From Distichodus sexfasciatus (Eukaryota > Chordata > Actinopteri > Characiformes > Distichodontidae): a DNA stretch of 64,000 nucleotides. Both the position numbers and the translations under genes were made by a program. A model generated the notes under the pieces. That model ran no database searches. It was not told the DNA's origin and worked only from the letters and a program-made list of their open reading frames with translations. Positions within the stretch are counted from its first letter, which is position 1. Each line of letters begins with the position of its first letter. Positions 46,305-57,986 of this stretch are shown here, piece by piece. Location of the stretch: assembly GCA_032718565.1 (NCBI GenBank), contig JAVGVS010000766.1, positions 45,221 to 109,220 on the forward strand, given 5' to 3'.

Positions 46305-46720
46305 GTCTAGATAGATAGACAGATAGATAGACAGATAGACAGACAGACAGACAGACAGATAGATAGATATATAGATAGATAGATAGAAAGACAGGCATGG
46401 GGCAGGAGAGAGGGTTAGATGTTACACACAGAGCGAGAGGAAGTGAGAGATGGAAGGAAGGAGATGAGGGAAAGAAAGAGAAAGGGAGGGAGAGAGAAGG
46501 AAAAGGGTAGAAAAGAAGAGAGACATGGACCCAGTCCTAAGGAAGGGTAAGAGAGAGAGGAAAAGATGGATAGAGAGAGAGAAAGAGAAAGGAGTAGGGC
46601 AGGGTGAGAGAACAAGAGAAAATGTGTGAAAAAGAGAGAGGGGAGATAGAGAAGGAGGAATGGAGAGAGAGAAAGAGAAACAGAGAGAAAAGAGAGAAGA
46701 AGAGAGGGATGGAGAGAAAG

Positions 46721-46751
<31 letters not shown>

Positions 46752-46800
46752 AGAAAGGGAGAAAGAGAGATGGAGAGACGGTAAGAGTGGTGGTGATTGT
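46305..46800. repeat. GATA/GACA array followed by GA-rich sequence
   Basis: GATA with GACA variants at 46308-46392, then about 370 bases of GA-rich purine tract. The 149-codon minus open frame (46415-46864) is a repeat artefact. Confidence 0.9.
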
Positions 46801-46887
46801 GCAGAAAGTTAAAGTAGGCCAGCGGCTGCAGTGATGTGGGATTAACTACAGGACTGAAGATCACTAAACCCTACAGACAGATGGCTC

Positions 46888-46889
<2 letters not shown>

Positions 46890-46926
<37 letters not shown>

Positions 46927-47100
46927 CAACATGCATGCTGAAGCATACGTAAACACTCTTACACGCAGCACATACACACACACACACACACTCCAATCTT
47001 CACTTTTACGCAAAGGTCTCGACCCAGCCAATCCAACCTACCACTGTGTGTGTCAGAGTATATATATATGTGTGTGTGTGTGCGTGTGTGTGTGTGGAGT
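46890..47100. repeat. CA and GT microsatellites
   Basis: CA at 46891-46921 and 46972-46990, GT at 47068-47095, interleaved with plain sequence. Confidence 0.85.
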
Positions 47101-47256
47101 CTGCAGGAAGAACCACTGAAAGTAGAATCATCCTGTTACTAGCACCAAAAATACTACAATAAAATGTTAAATGGTTCTATAATGTCATAGTGATGTGCGG
47201 TGGTGGTACAATATATCACTAGCTTCCTGTTATTGCAATATTAAACGTTACAATAC

Positions 47257-47427
47257 TGAGTGAGTGATTATTTGTCATTGTGAACACACCACACCACAGC
47301 ACAGCACAGTGCACCACAACCAAATGTGACCTCCACATCTGACCCATCCATGAATGAGCAGTGGGCAGCTGATATGGACAGCACCCGGGGAGCAGTGCTT
47401 AGGGACAGTACATTGCTCATGAGATAC
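47257..47427 (-). mobile_element. SINE (CAGCACACAGTGCAC type), head lost at a GATA repeat
   Basis: GAGTGATTATTTGTCATTGTGAACACACC through GGGGAGCAGTGCTTAGGGAC and TTGCTCATGAGATA. Then the sequence runs into GATAGATAGATAGACAGACAG in place of the tRNA head. Confidence 0.7.
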
Positions 47428-47619
47428 TGTAGATAGATAGATAGATAGACAGACAGACGCATGGACGGATGAGTTAAATAGTCCAGCCCCAATATAAATA
47501 TATAGTAATTTTACAGGTATATTTCAATGATCGTAGACTTCTAAACATTTTCACACATTATAAACATGAAATTTCAAAATCAGAACAATAATCTTTCCCC
47601 CCAGATGACTTTCTCTCTC

Positions 47620-47638
47620 ACATATACACACACACACA

Positions 47639-47672
<34 letters not shown>
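47620..47672. repeat. (CA)n microsatellite
   Basis: Two CA runs separated by CCC. Confidence 0.9.
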
Positions 47673-47673
<1 letters not shown>

Positions 47674-48117
47674 TGATGCTGGTGGACACACCCTGTTTGT
47701 CTCATGTTACAGCAAGCCTCTCAGTTTTCAGAGTGAGGGTCTACAAGAGTCCTGCAGGTTTATTTTGGACGAGATGTCTACTGGTGTTCTACTGGACCAT
47801 CACACTGGTCACAATAAATCATACACCAGAAATGACATTTATACTGCTGACGACACTCTGACTACTCCTGCAAAGGCTTTGAATATCTTTAACATTTACA
47901 TTTACATGTGTATATAGAAAAACAGAAAAATTTTAGTTCAATTTAAAATATTAGTTAAAATGTTCTCCATAAATAATAATTAAAATAAATAAATATACAA
48001 TAAACTGTTTTGTAGTAATGCATATTTTACAAAATTATATTGTATAATAACATCATGATTGATTACATGTATAGCTATCATTAATCACCGCTTGACATTA
48101 ACTGGTAACATTAATCA

Positions 48118-48345
48118 GATCCTCCAGGATTTCGCCGGCCTTTTTTGAGATTGGTGGAAGTCGCAGTCATGTAATCATTTAGTTAATTCTGAAGTTAAAT
48201 GTCAGGCGTTTTTATCACACATTTCCTGCGTCTTTTAAACGTAACAAGGACGTGAGTTCGCTGCACGGCTCAACATTTTGCGAAAAACAACAATGATTGG
48301 TAAAAAAATTGTTGCGGTAATTGGTCAAAATTGCGCGGTAGTAAT
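48118..48345 (-). repeat. Four-copy dispersed repeat, reversed partial copy
   Basis: Starts at the terminus ATCCTCCAGGATTTCG, then TTTTTTGAGATT, then GTTTTTATCACACATTTCCTGCGTCTT and CTCAACATTTTGCG. The middle is deleted compared with 61948-62414. Confidence 0.7.
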
Positions 48346-48469
48346 GAATTCACGTGGATTGGCTGAATAGTTCTTTCTTTATTCTGTTCGTAACCAGCAA
48401 CATTTTAGACTTAGGAAATAGTAAGTCTGTAAATACACAGTCCTGTGTGTCCGCTAGGCCCAGTGACGT

Positions 48470-48780
48470 TACTGCATTGTGCCCAGGCCCTGATCTCTAA
48501 GTGTTTGCTGTAGAAGTTGCTCCGTTCTGCAGCTCCTCACTGGAAGCGAGAGCTGTTTCCCGTGCTGACCATTAAAAGCCCCCTCACCCGCTGCTCCTGC
48601 CCCAGAGAGCCGGTTCCGATCCAGGACGGACTTGAGTTTCCCGCCGTGGTGCTCTCGCCTGCTCTGAAGGACGCCCCGCGGATGAAAGCTCTCTCCCAGC
48701 AGGTTGGCACGCTGCCCGAGGACAGACCTTCCCCTACACACTGAGTCTCCACACTGCCCTGGATTTAGCTCTCCTCTGAC
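48470..48780. other. GC-rich block with long open frames on both strands
   Basis: A plus frame (48517-48744) reads REPVPIQDGLEFPAVVLSPA and a minus frame (48537-48852) reads LSSGSVPTCWERAF. Neither resembles a family known to me and no splice structure is clear. It is not simple repeat. Could be a regulatory element, a lost exon or an old transposon. Confidence 0.3.
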
Positions 48781-48827
48781 TGGCCGGGACACGTTCTGCT
48801 GGCCACCCCCCCACAACCATACTTCTA

Positions 48828-48858
48828 TCTCTCCATCCATCCATCCATCCATCCATCC

Positions 48859-48909
<51 letters not shown>

Positions 48910-48945
48910 CAGCCATCTATTTATCTATCAATCAATTAATCTATC
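48828..48945. repeat. CATC/CTAT microsatellite
   Basis: CATC units followed by CTAT units. Confidence 0.95.
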
Positions 48946-49084
48946 ACGTGACATGAAATGACATGAAGTTTGTTCTAGATGTACACCCTTTCTTTTAATA
49001 AGTACAGTATTTTAGTGTGTTATGAAAATATGGTACAAACCTGTAGAGAAATGAAGGTAAATTTACAGCAGGTGCTTACGGTGT

Positions 49085-49400
49085 GTGATTAAAGGGAGAA
49101 TGGTGAGGCTTGGTCCAGTACAGACCGAGCGGGGGTGGAAAAGCTGCCCGGTGAGCCAAGCGGGACAGGGACGCCTCCTCATCAACGTGGGGGGGACTCC
49201 GATACCGCGAGCGAGGGGCTATTTTTACTCCCACAATACGGTTCCCGCGCCAAGGTCCCGCGCCAGCTCTGCCCACAGCCGTGCCAGGGACGACGCTACG
49301 CTGCCAAGAGCACGACAGCACCGGGACCGACCGGCGTTTTCCAAAAGATCTAACCTGTCACGCTGATCAAAGAGGCCCAGCCTCAGGTTAATCACGAAAA
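49085..49400. other. GC-rich single-copy-looking block
   Basis: Contains GGGACAGGGACGCCTCCTCATC, CAAGGTCCCGCGCCAGC and ACGACAGCACCGGGACCG. Open frames exist on both strands; no motif or splice evidence selects one. Possibly regulatory, within the presumed igsf11 intron 1. Confidence 0.3.
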
Positions 49401-50130
49401 ACCTTCTGAAGACAACGCTTCAGGTGGAGCAGTAAAAAGACAAGTCAATTACGGAAATAAGAGAATAAATTAAACCTGGTGAGTGGAAGATTTAATTTAT
49501 CCAGCGTTATCCATTGTGAACAAAGCATAGCACATTTGATAAAATGTTAATCGTGATATTGGTATGAGGTCGTATCGCCCAGTGCTAGTTCATATTTGTG
49601 TAAGGAGACTGGATTTCATTGCATTGTATCTACTGCTACATTGAGTTTCTCATATCAAAAGTAAAACTGGTTACACTCCTACTTGTCAAACATATTGCAA
49701 TTGCAATATTTGCTCTGTAGCATGTTGTCCTGCTGTCTGACCATGTGGACGATCATCTCGGGCCAGCGCTGCTCTACACACACACACAGACACAGACGCT
49801 GGTTACTCGCAGTGCACTACAACTTTGGTTTACATATGCAGCGTGAAAAGTGAGAGTGGATTTTACGATTTCGACAGCCGGGCATCAGACACTCTCCCTC
49901 TCTCATTCCACTAGACTTAGCACAGGTCACAAGACCCCGGTTACAGGGAGCAGGGGGTCAAAGGGCACGACTATCACATGACAGACGGAAAGGAGGGATG
50001 GATGAAGTGGGGAGGAAGGGTGGGAACGTATGAAAAATAATAACGTTTGACAGACACATAGACAAGTACAGTATATATAGTAAACATAGACACAGCATTA
50101 TATGGCTTATTGATAGTTATTTAATTTATA
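49401..50130. other. Probable intron, nothing firm
   Basis: At 49505-49590 a degenerate fragment has GTGAACAAAGCATAGCAC and then ATCGTGATATTGGTATGAGGTCGTATCGCCCAGTGCTAG, a hAT-like end. Confidence 0.4.
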
Positions 50131-50132
50131 TT

Positions 50133-50133
50133 A

Positions 50134-50207
<74 letters not shown>

Positions 50208-50309
50208 GGATGGATGAATGGAAAGATGGATAGATAAATAGACAGATTATTAATATACATAATTATATATATAGTATATTTATCCATCTTTCCATTCATC
50301 CATCCATCC

Positions 50310-50379
<70 letters not shown>

Positions 50380-50382
50380 GGT
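50133..50382. repeat. GATA/TATC palindrome
   Basis: Left arm: GATA units, then GATGGATGGATGAATGGAAAGATGGATA (to about 50234). Right arm: TATCCATCTTTCCATTCATCCATCCATC, then CTAT units (from about 50280). The arms are inverted copies around an AT-rich centre of about 45 bases. Confidence 0.9.
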
Positions 50383-51880
50383 CTAACAGACAGAATCACT
50401 AATCAACAGATAAGATTTGACTCAGTTTGTAAAGTAATACTCTTTCTGAAGTTCCTAAACTTACCTTAAATTGCCTTTCAGGCTCTAGAGTCCCCCCATC
50501 CCCCTTCAACCCTCCCTCCCCCCACCCGCACCACCCCGACCACGTCGACCTAAACGCTGTCTCAGCACTGTGCTGCACCTCCTCACTGCTGGATACACTG
50601 CTTCACATTTTTATTTTATCCCACATTTTCAAGCTTTCTCACCCTCTCTCCTGCGCCTGTGCAGCTCCGATCACACAGACAATGCCAGGTGTGGAAGTAC
50701 AAGTACTGTTACTCTGACGAAACAACACAACATTACAAGTAGTGGTGTAGTGTCATACTCAAAAAACTACTCTAGAAACCGATATTCACTGAATTAATTT
50801 ATTTGTTTGTTTGCAAAGTCTAAATATATCACCACGATGGTATATGTCTGTATATCTTCAAATCTGGTAACTGTATATCCTCACATCTTGCCGCACCCCG
50901 GTCTCTCGTTCCAAAATTGGAAGAACGGGTTTTGCTTGTGTATTTGAGAAGCCACTCTTTGGGCCGTCTCTGTGATGATAAATCACTTTCATTTTATGTT
51001 CCAGCAGAACCGCACGGTAAGATGTTCAGGTTCGTAGCAGGCATCTGGGCACTGTCACAACTACACTGTAACCAGCTGCTGGACATTTTACACTAATATC
51101 CCAACAATATTGCCCCGTATTTTCAAAATGGACTCAAACACTACTTTATTTAAGAAAGGCTGTAAATCTTTTCTTGAGAGCTGTCACCGCTCACCCCCCG
51201 GACTGTTCCCCAGCTGACCACCGGAGGGCACCCCCGCCCGTCATGTGTCTGACTCTTGTGGTATGTCAGTCATTTCCTTCTGTCCTTCCCGCTCTTTAAA
51301 TCAAAACTCGACTCTGTGCAGAGCGCTGATCCGCGAGGACTGGAATTGAGAAACGCTGGTTTAGACTGATTATCAGTGTTAGTATTTATGTGACTGCGGT
51401 GAGCATTGTATATTTTTATCCGATTTTTATTACACACCCCTTTTCTGAGCACTGCTCCCCTGATAGTTTTTGTGCTAAAAACTTTGTTCCGACTTTAAAA
51501 TGTGCATCTTATTGCGGTATGGGGTGCTTGTATACACGTTTTTAACATGTGCACTCATTCGCGAGGTCTGTCCATTTTTTCATGTTTTTTTCCCCCCATA
51601 GACTTATATGGAGCTCCAATCTTGAACAAAAAGTTTTTTACTTTTAGAAGCAATATTTCAAAGGTTTTGCATATATGAATGCAGAAAATAAAGAAAAATT
51701 CATTATTGTTTCCTTCATGGAAGCGCTTACATCTGCAGCTTACACTTTGACAGTGAGCTTCTTTATTAATCCAACAGCAAATGTATCCGTAACCTTAAGG
51801 GTACCTACTTCTTTCTCAGCAGGACTTTCGCTAATCTTAACACTAACGTTAGACGCTTCTTAAAGACAAGCACTGACCCG
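50383..51880. other. Probable intron; one MITE fragment
   Basis: CAGAGCGCTGATCCGCGAGGACTGGAATTGAGAAACGCTGGT at 51319-51360 is the right end of the MITE family seen at 20487. A C-rich tract lies at 50490-50540. No gene seen. Confidence 0.45.
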
Positions 51881-51904
51881 GTCAAAAAACGACTGTCGAG
51901 AGAC

Positions 51905-52930
51905 CTGAGCCTCTACCCAGTTATTCCAAGAAAACCGCGGTGTAGTGTGTTTTCTACTGCTCTTGGCAGAGGTGGAAAGAGTACTGAAAATTTGTACTCA
52001 AGTACAAGTACTGTTACATTGGTTAAAATGTACTCAATTACAAGTAAAAGTCCTTGTGTTAAAAAAATACTTGAGTAAAAGTACAAAGTACTCTCCTCAA
52101 AAACTACTCAGAGTAGTAATTACTTTTTAACCGATGGATGTTTTATTGCGTCGCCAATAGCAGGCACTCGATTCGATTCACCAGTATAAAATATCTACGT
52201 TCAAAGCACAGTTCTCAGATGAACGAGGTATAGAAAGGCAGTTCGTTTTGTAAATAAATGTAGATATGTGGGAATTTTGTTTGTTAAAACAATGACAAAA
52301 ATGTTTTTGAACATGCATAGAACAGTTTAAACTTTTCCCAATACACTGCGAACAACAGGCAGGTAAGTGTCTTAAATTCTTAGACATAATAGCATTTCTG
52401 TCACATTTCACTTTCTGAACCTTTTGTTCAGTTTCAGTTTGTACTCCACTGTGTAGTTCCTCCAGACACCTGTGCCTGCTGCTGCAGCGGAGTTTATTCT
52501 TTGCTTACGTCATAGATTCATTGGCGAGGTCGCGATTGCACAGCCTTATTGGCTGCAGATGAAAGGTTTGAATATTAATTCAAATTGTGGGCGTACTCAG
52601 TAGCGGCTTTTGATTTTATAAGTAGCGAAGTAGATTACATGGTGTAAATTGTACTCAAGTACGAGTAAAATTCACACTTGAAAAACTACTCATAAAAGTA
52701 CAAGTACCCAGAAAATCCACTTAATTACAGTAACGTGAGTATTTGTAATTCGTTACTTCCACCCCTGGCTCTTGGAGACATAAAGAAGCTCACTGTCTAA
52801 GTGTAAGCTGCAGACGTAAGTGCTTCCACAAAGTATATTAAATGACGGACTCTCGTCCCTTCTGATTAACCGTAGTTTTCCGTAGGTTTTCATCTTTAGA
52901 GAAATGGTGAAAGCTGAAGTAAGGCTGCCG
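51905..52930. repeat. Dispersed repeat (22690 type) split by a hAT element
   Basis: 51911-51966 (CAGTTATTCCAAGAAAACC, then TTTTCTACTGCTCTTGG) and 52768-52870 (CTCTTGGAGACATAAAGAAGCTCAC) are continuous in the copy at 22766-22925. Here they are separated by 801 bases. Confidence 0.75.
51967..52767. mobile_element. Complete hAT-like element, 801 bases
   Basis: Ends CAGAGGTGGAAAGAGTACTG and, on the complement, CAGGGGTGGAAGTAACGAATT. Perfect 8-base target-site duplication GCTCTTGG (51959-51966 and 52768-52775). The ends are dense in TACTT/AAGTA. No transposase, so non-autonomous. Confidence 0.85.
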
Positions 52931-54285
52931 TTACTATGCAGTAGATCAGCCAGGTACACTACAATAACACCGGCGAGAGGAGGCGGCCATTGCGTCTGAA
53001 ACAGCTGATGTAAACAGGAAGTGACGGTCCACTGCTTCACTAATTACAACGTTCGGAACCAGGAAGTGTGACAAAGGCCCTTACACTTATACAGTGACAT
53101 GCTGTATTTTGTAACTGCAGTATCGTGCTGTGAATATCAAAATTCGTCTCCCAGCTGTAACAACACAGACAACTCAGCTGCCAGTATTACCTTATAAATT
53201 TACAGTAGCATTTTGTATTCTCTCTCCCTCTCTCTGTGCAGCAAAGGTGCTGAGGGACGAAAAGACCAGCACACGGGTCTAAACAATATTTACAGAGCAT
53301 TTTATCCTGCGTCTCCCTCGTGAATGGGGTCATTTCTCCAAGGTCAACGGAGGTTAACAAAACATGGCACTGCCACCCTGCGATGGAGAAATGAGATAAA
53401 CCCGGATGGCTGTAACGGTTGCCATGGTGACACGCATAGGTAGCTGTCATTCAGTCTAAAGAATCTGAAACGTGCACACACACACACACACACACAAGTA
53501 AATGAGCATCCACAGCTGGGTTTTGCCTCTGGGTTCTGTGAGGTACTCCATATGGTAATTGGTATCAGGAGCACAGCACTCGTCTCTGTTGTTATTCAGG
53601 ATACTGCTGCCAATCTGATCTTCTACCTACCTACCTACCTATCTATCTAGTTATGTATCCATCCATCCGTTTATCTGTCCATCCATCCATCCATATTTTC
53701 CCTCATTGATCCATCCATCTATCATTTTCCAAATGAAAACCAAAATCCGAAAAGCCAATATTTGTTTCCAAACCCAAATGAAAAATTTACTTGTGAGTTG
53801 TTTTCCACTTGTCACAATTTGCGCTCCAATGAAAATGGGAAAAAAAATATATATATTCCATGTTGAATTTTTTTGTTGCGTTTTATTACCTTGGCAGTAA
53901 GATGGTAACTGTCAGCATGCCCGCTGGCGTAAAACAGGGAACACAGACAATTACAAATAATTTCCACTAATTTGTAAAATGAATCATTATTATATTGTAG
54001 CAAAAAATTAAAGAGTGAACACTAACCCTAACCTCATCATACTACATATTTTAACATTTTTACAAAAGATTTTGGGTCAGAATGAGATGAGTAGAGAAAT
54101 CATCCTTATTAACTGAGCTATCATATGCCTATACACACACACACACACACACCAGACAATCAGCTCCCGCCATGAAATCTATTCCCTTTTTTAAATCATA
54201 GGGTCATTAAGACCTCAAGAATGGCCACACACACACACACAGTCAATCAGGGAGCAGAAGAAGAAAGGGACACAGAGAAGTGGCA
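52931..54285. other. Probable intron with microsatellites
   Basis: CA at 53474-53497, CTAC/CATC at 53620-53725, CA at 54134-54153 and 54223-54241. Nothing else recognised. Confidence 0.45.
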
Positions 54286-54480
54286 TTAAAGTGACAGCGT
54301 AGCTGCTGGGAGTCGAGACGCCGGATCGATGGCGTGTGATGAACAGCGACGCGGCGGATAAAAGGGCCATTGATCGAGGCGAGTCACGCTGGGGCTACAG
54401 CGCACACGGGACGAGGATGGAGGGAGGGAACTAATGAAACCCTGACTTCTACGAGCCAGACTGGGAGGAGAAATCTTCCT
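54286..54480. other. Candidate conserved non-coding block
   Basis: Non-repetitive, GC-richer than its flanks, with GATAAAAGGGCCATTGATCG, GGCGAGTCACGCTGGGG and GGAACTAATGAAACC. No supported exon. Confidence 0.3.
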
Positions 54481-54619
54481 CATAAATGGAGCAATCACAT
54501 ACACACACCACATACAGTATACTGTATATATATACAACTTCATTAGATATATAAATTTGTAAATCACAAGATAAAAGATACATGACTGCAAATTCGATAT
54601 CTACAAGACAATTTCAATT

Positions 54620-54745
54620 TCAAATAAATCAAAGTCAAAATCGAGATAAACTTTATCGTCATCTCTGCTATATACTGTACAAGTACACAGAGAGACGAGA
54701 CGACGTGGCTCCAGCTTTAACAGTGCACAGAACAAAGAACAAATA
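54620..54745. repeat. Dispersed repeat, copy 2 (as at 2326)
   Basis: AAACTTTATCGTCATCTCTGCTATATACTGTACAAGTACACAGAG, then GTGGCTCCAGCTTTAACAGTGCACAGAAC. Confidence 0.6.
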
Positions 54746-55895
54746 AGACACTTTCTTGAGGTGAGGAATTCAATTCCAGCAGAATGTTAAAAGTTTCTGT
54801 TTTGACCGCTCTACTTCAATATTTACGGTAAATCCACTGGTTGACTAGCGTGAAGATATTTCTCCGGAATCCATCTTCGTCTCCCGAGTTCAGTTAACCT
54901 AACGCAGGTAGGCTATCCGTGTGGCTGTGAATGCAGCGTAGGCTACCGTAAATGCAAACGTAGCCGCGACCGCACCAAGCGTCTGTGAGTGCTACGGCGA
55001 TAGTCAACTTCAAAGGCAGATTTCTCCGTTTCTCACTTGGCGTGACAGGAGAAACCCGACTCCTTTGAATGTTGATATCTCAGTCATATGTCGTTCCATT
55101 CATTCCATATAGGTATCGTTTTGAAGCTTGATTTATGCCCTTTCATGAAAACATCATAACTCAATTTTGAAAATTTGTGACAAGCGACTGGTTTTGCCGT
55201 GGAGGGTCATATTTGTGCAGATGCATTCAGTGAGAAAAAGCGATCAGTGATATGTACAGCAATGTTCAATGTTTAATGTAAATACTGTAGCAGCAGTCAA
55301 GAGAAGAGGATTACAATTTTGATGGTCTGGCATTAAATGCGTGCCAAATCAGCAGCAGTTGATCCACATTTACGTCAGATTTTTACAATGAAATGATCAT
55401 TATTTATATTGTGTATAACAGATGATTTTAGTGTTATTTCTTGATATATTGGATAGAGAAAATGGTTATAATTTGACTAATATGATGACTAAACTATATA
55501 GTACTTCATTAAAAAAAATTAGTAATTTAACTCCATATATGTGAGTAACACAGCTACAAGCATTAAATATCTCTATATGAGAAAAATTCATTGGCTGATT
55601 TAACACAATCATATGTTCTGTTCATATCAAATCACAACAAGCAACTAAAATAATATTCAAATTTTTAAATCTTGAACTCAACCAGAGATTGCTTTTCAGT
55701 TAAATGTCTGGTTGAGTTTTAAAAAAGATTTTAAAAATGGAATATTATTTTAGTTTAATACAATAAAGTTTTATTTAATACATTTTCTTTCATTTCTTAT
55801 ACTTATTGTAATATTATTTTATATACAGGAGGTCGATTTGTATTAAATAATGTGTTGAAATTCTTTAAAATGCTGTCAGTAAGAAATGATATCAA
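54746..55895. other. Probable intron, nothing recognised
   Basis: AT-rich, no supported coding region or named repeat. Confidence 0.4.
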
Positions 55896-55900
55896 GTTCA

Positions 55901-56147
55901 GTGGGGCAGTTGGTGCCATAATGGTTAGGAAGTTTGCCCCATAATCGGAAGGTCACCGGATCGTATCCCGAACCAGTAAAAGTACCACTGAGGTACTCAT
56001 GAGAAAGATACCGTCCCCAAGCACTGCACCCCGTGCCCATTTCAGCAGCACACTGCTCCTTCAAGGATGGGTCAAATGCAGAGTTCACATTTGGTTGTGT
56101 TGCACTGCGTGCTGTGCTGTGTTCACAGTGACTAATAATCACTCACG
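55901..56147 (+). mobile_element. SINE (CAGCACACAGTGCAC type), plus-strand full-length copy
   Basis: Head GGGGCAGTTGGTGCCATAATGGTTAGG (A box region), then AAGGTCACCGGATCGTATCCC (mutated B box), GTACTCATGAG, CCGTCCCCAAGCACTGC, TGGGTCAAATGCAGAG and GTGCTGTGCTGTGTTCACAGTGAC. Confidence 0.75.
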
Positions 56148-56489
56148 TTCTCTTTGGTTCACGTGGTATAATTTCCCCTGAACTTAGCCTCTGATGTTTT
56201 TGGGGGTTTCCACACTGCATTTTTCTCTGATCAGTTCCTTCACTGTGAGCAGGTAGCAACATCTGATTTATGGCCCGATCTTTTAGCTGAAGGAGAAATC
56301 AGATGGTCGGGTGACCTTCTGTTATGTGGGAAATTTTGGCTGGATCCAAGGCAGTGTGAGCAGCGAGGCTGACGTCACATCCCGAAATTTATTGCACAGG
56401 AAAGGAAACAACATCAGCAACACGATGGAGACACAGAGAGGAGGATGCTGGAGCTGGGCACATATCACATCATACATTCAACAATGTTC

Positions 56490-57125
56490 ATATCCCTTCA
56501 TCCATCCATCCACCCATCTATTCATTTATCTATCCATCAGTAGATCCATCCATGAGAATACCCTTTAATATTCATCGATCCATTTATCTACTTATCCATC
56601 CATTCATCCATCTATCCATCAACCTACCCACCTACCTATCTAGCCATCATTCCATCTATCACTTATCTGTCTAACAATAGATCCAACAATGACACTACCC
56701 TTAACATCCATCCATTCATCCATCTATTTATCTATCTATTCATCTACAAGAATACCCTTTAATATCTATCCATCCATCCACATCCCCTTTGTCTTTCCAT
56801 CAGTACAGTCAACCATGAGAATGCCCTTTAATAACTGTCCATCTGTCCATGCCTCCGTCCATCCGTTCATCTGTCCGTCTGTCTATCCATCCATCCATCC
56901 ATCCTTCCTTCCTTCCTTTTGTCCATCAGTAGATCCATCCGTGAGAATACCTTTTAATATCCATCTATCCGTGCATCTATCAATCTATCTATATATCTAT
57001 ATATCTATCAATATCTATCTATCTATATATCTATCTATATATCTATCTATCTATCCATTCATCCTTCCTTCCAGTCATTCATTTTCATATCCATCAGTAG
57101 ATCCATCCATGAAAATACCTTTTAA

Positions 57126-57212
<87 letters not shown>

Positions 57213-57325
57213 TCTTCCTTCCTTCCTTCCATTCATTTTCATATCCATCAGTAGATCCAGCACACCCTTTAATACCAATCCATCCATCTTTCCATCCATC
57301 TGTGAGAATACCCTTTAGCTGAAAG
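56490..57325. repeat. CATC/CTAT minisatellite with a recurring core
   Basis: A core like CATCAGTAGATCCATCCATG followed by AGAATACCCTTTAATATC recurs about eight times (56536, 56675, 56745, 56797, 56925, 57093, 57247, 57295), separated by variable CATC or CTAT runs. The 209-codon open frame here is a repeat translation. Confidence 0.85.
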
Positions 57326-57439
57326 CAAGGCTGCAATATGCACTACAGTATTAATCAGTCCTGTCTGTTCAGCTTTAACAGCACTTAAATCTTCATGAAT
57401 ATAAACATATTAGAAACATTAACTTCATAATGCAACAAC

Positions 57440-57880
57440 TGTTTCACTAAGCAGAGGTTAAAGAGACGCACAGTTCCGCTCTGAAGCAGACGGGAAACAC
57501 TGGAGCTCATCAGTCACAAGGAGAGCGGCGTCGGCACCGAGCTCCCGCTGGAGACGACAGGCTTTTCACAGAGAAATCTCGCGCCCTGATCGATATCTCC
57601 ACCAGGAGAACAACGAGAAAACGAGGAGACGCCCGCAGAAGCAGTCTGCCACGTCCAGCCTCATCAATCCCACAAAGCAATGCGATTGGGTAAACGCGTC
57701 AGCAGGGAGAATTAGCATAACTCATTTGATGTGCGCCAAATATATTTTCACATCACTGTCTTATATGAAGGGCTCATGAATATTTAGGAGGGAAATGATT
57801 GTGGAATTAAAGTCGGGGTCGCTGAGGCATAGTCTGGAGAGAAAAGCCTCGAAATCGATCACAATTACACATTACTGCCA
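57440..57880. other. Candidate conserved non-coding block
   Basis: Non-repetitive; includes AGCGGCGTCGGCACCGAGC, GAGAATTAGCATAACTCATT, TGATGTGCGCCAAATATATT and GGGCTCATGAATATTTAGGA. No exon signals. The dense AT-core motifs in a GC-rich frame are typical of vertebrate enhancers. Confidence 0.35.
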
Positions 57881-57986
57881 CGGTAGTCATTACAGCAAAG
57901 GACAAGTCAAGCCAATATTAGTAGCTAAATTTAATTTTACCAGCTGTGCAAGGAAAAGATGCTGCTTAACTTGTGAAAGTCACAAG

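Noticed and set aside
46415..46864. 149-codon minus frame rich in Ser, Leu and Pro
   Set aside because: Translation of a GA-rich purine tract.
56689..57318. 209-codon plus frame
   Set aside because: Follows the CATC/CTAT minisatellite; the open frame results from the tetranucleotide period.
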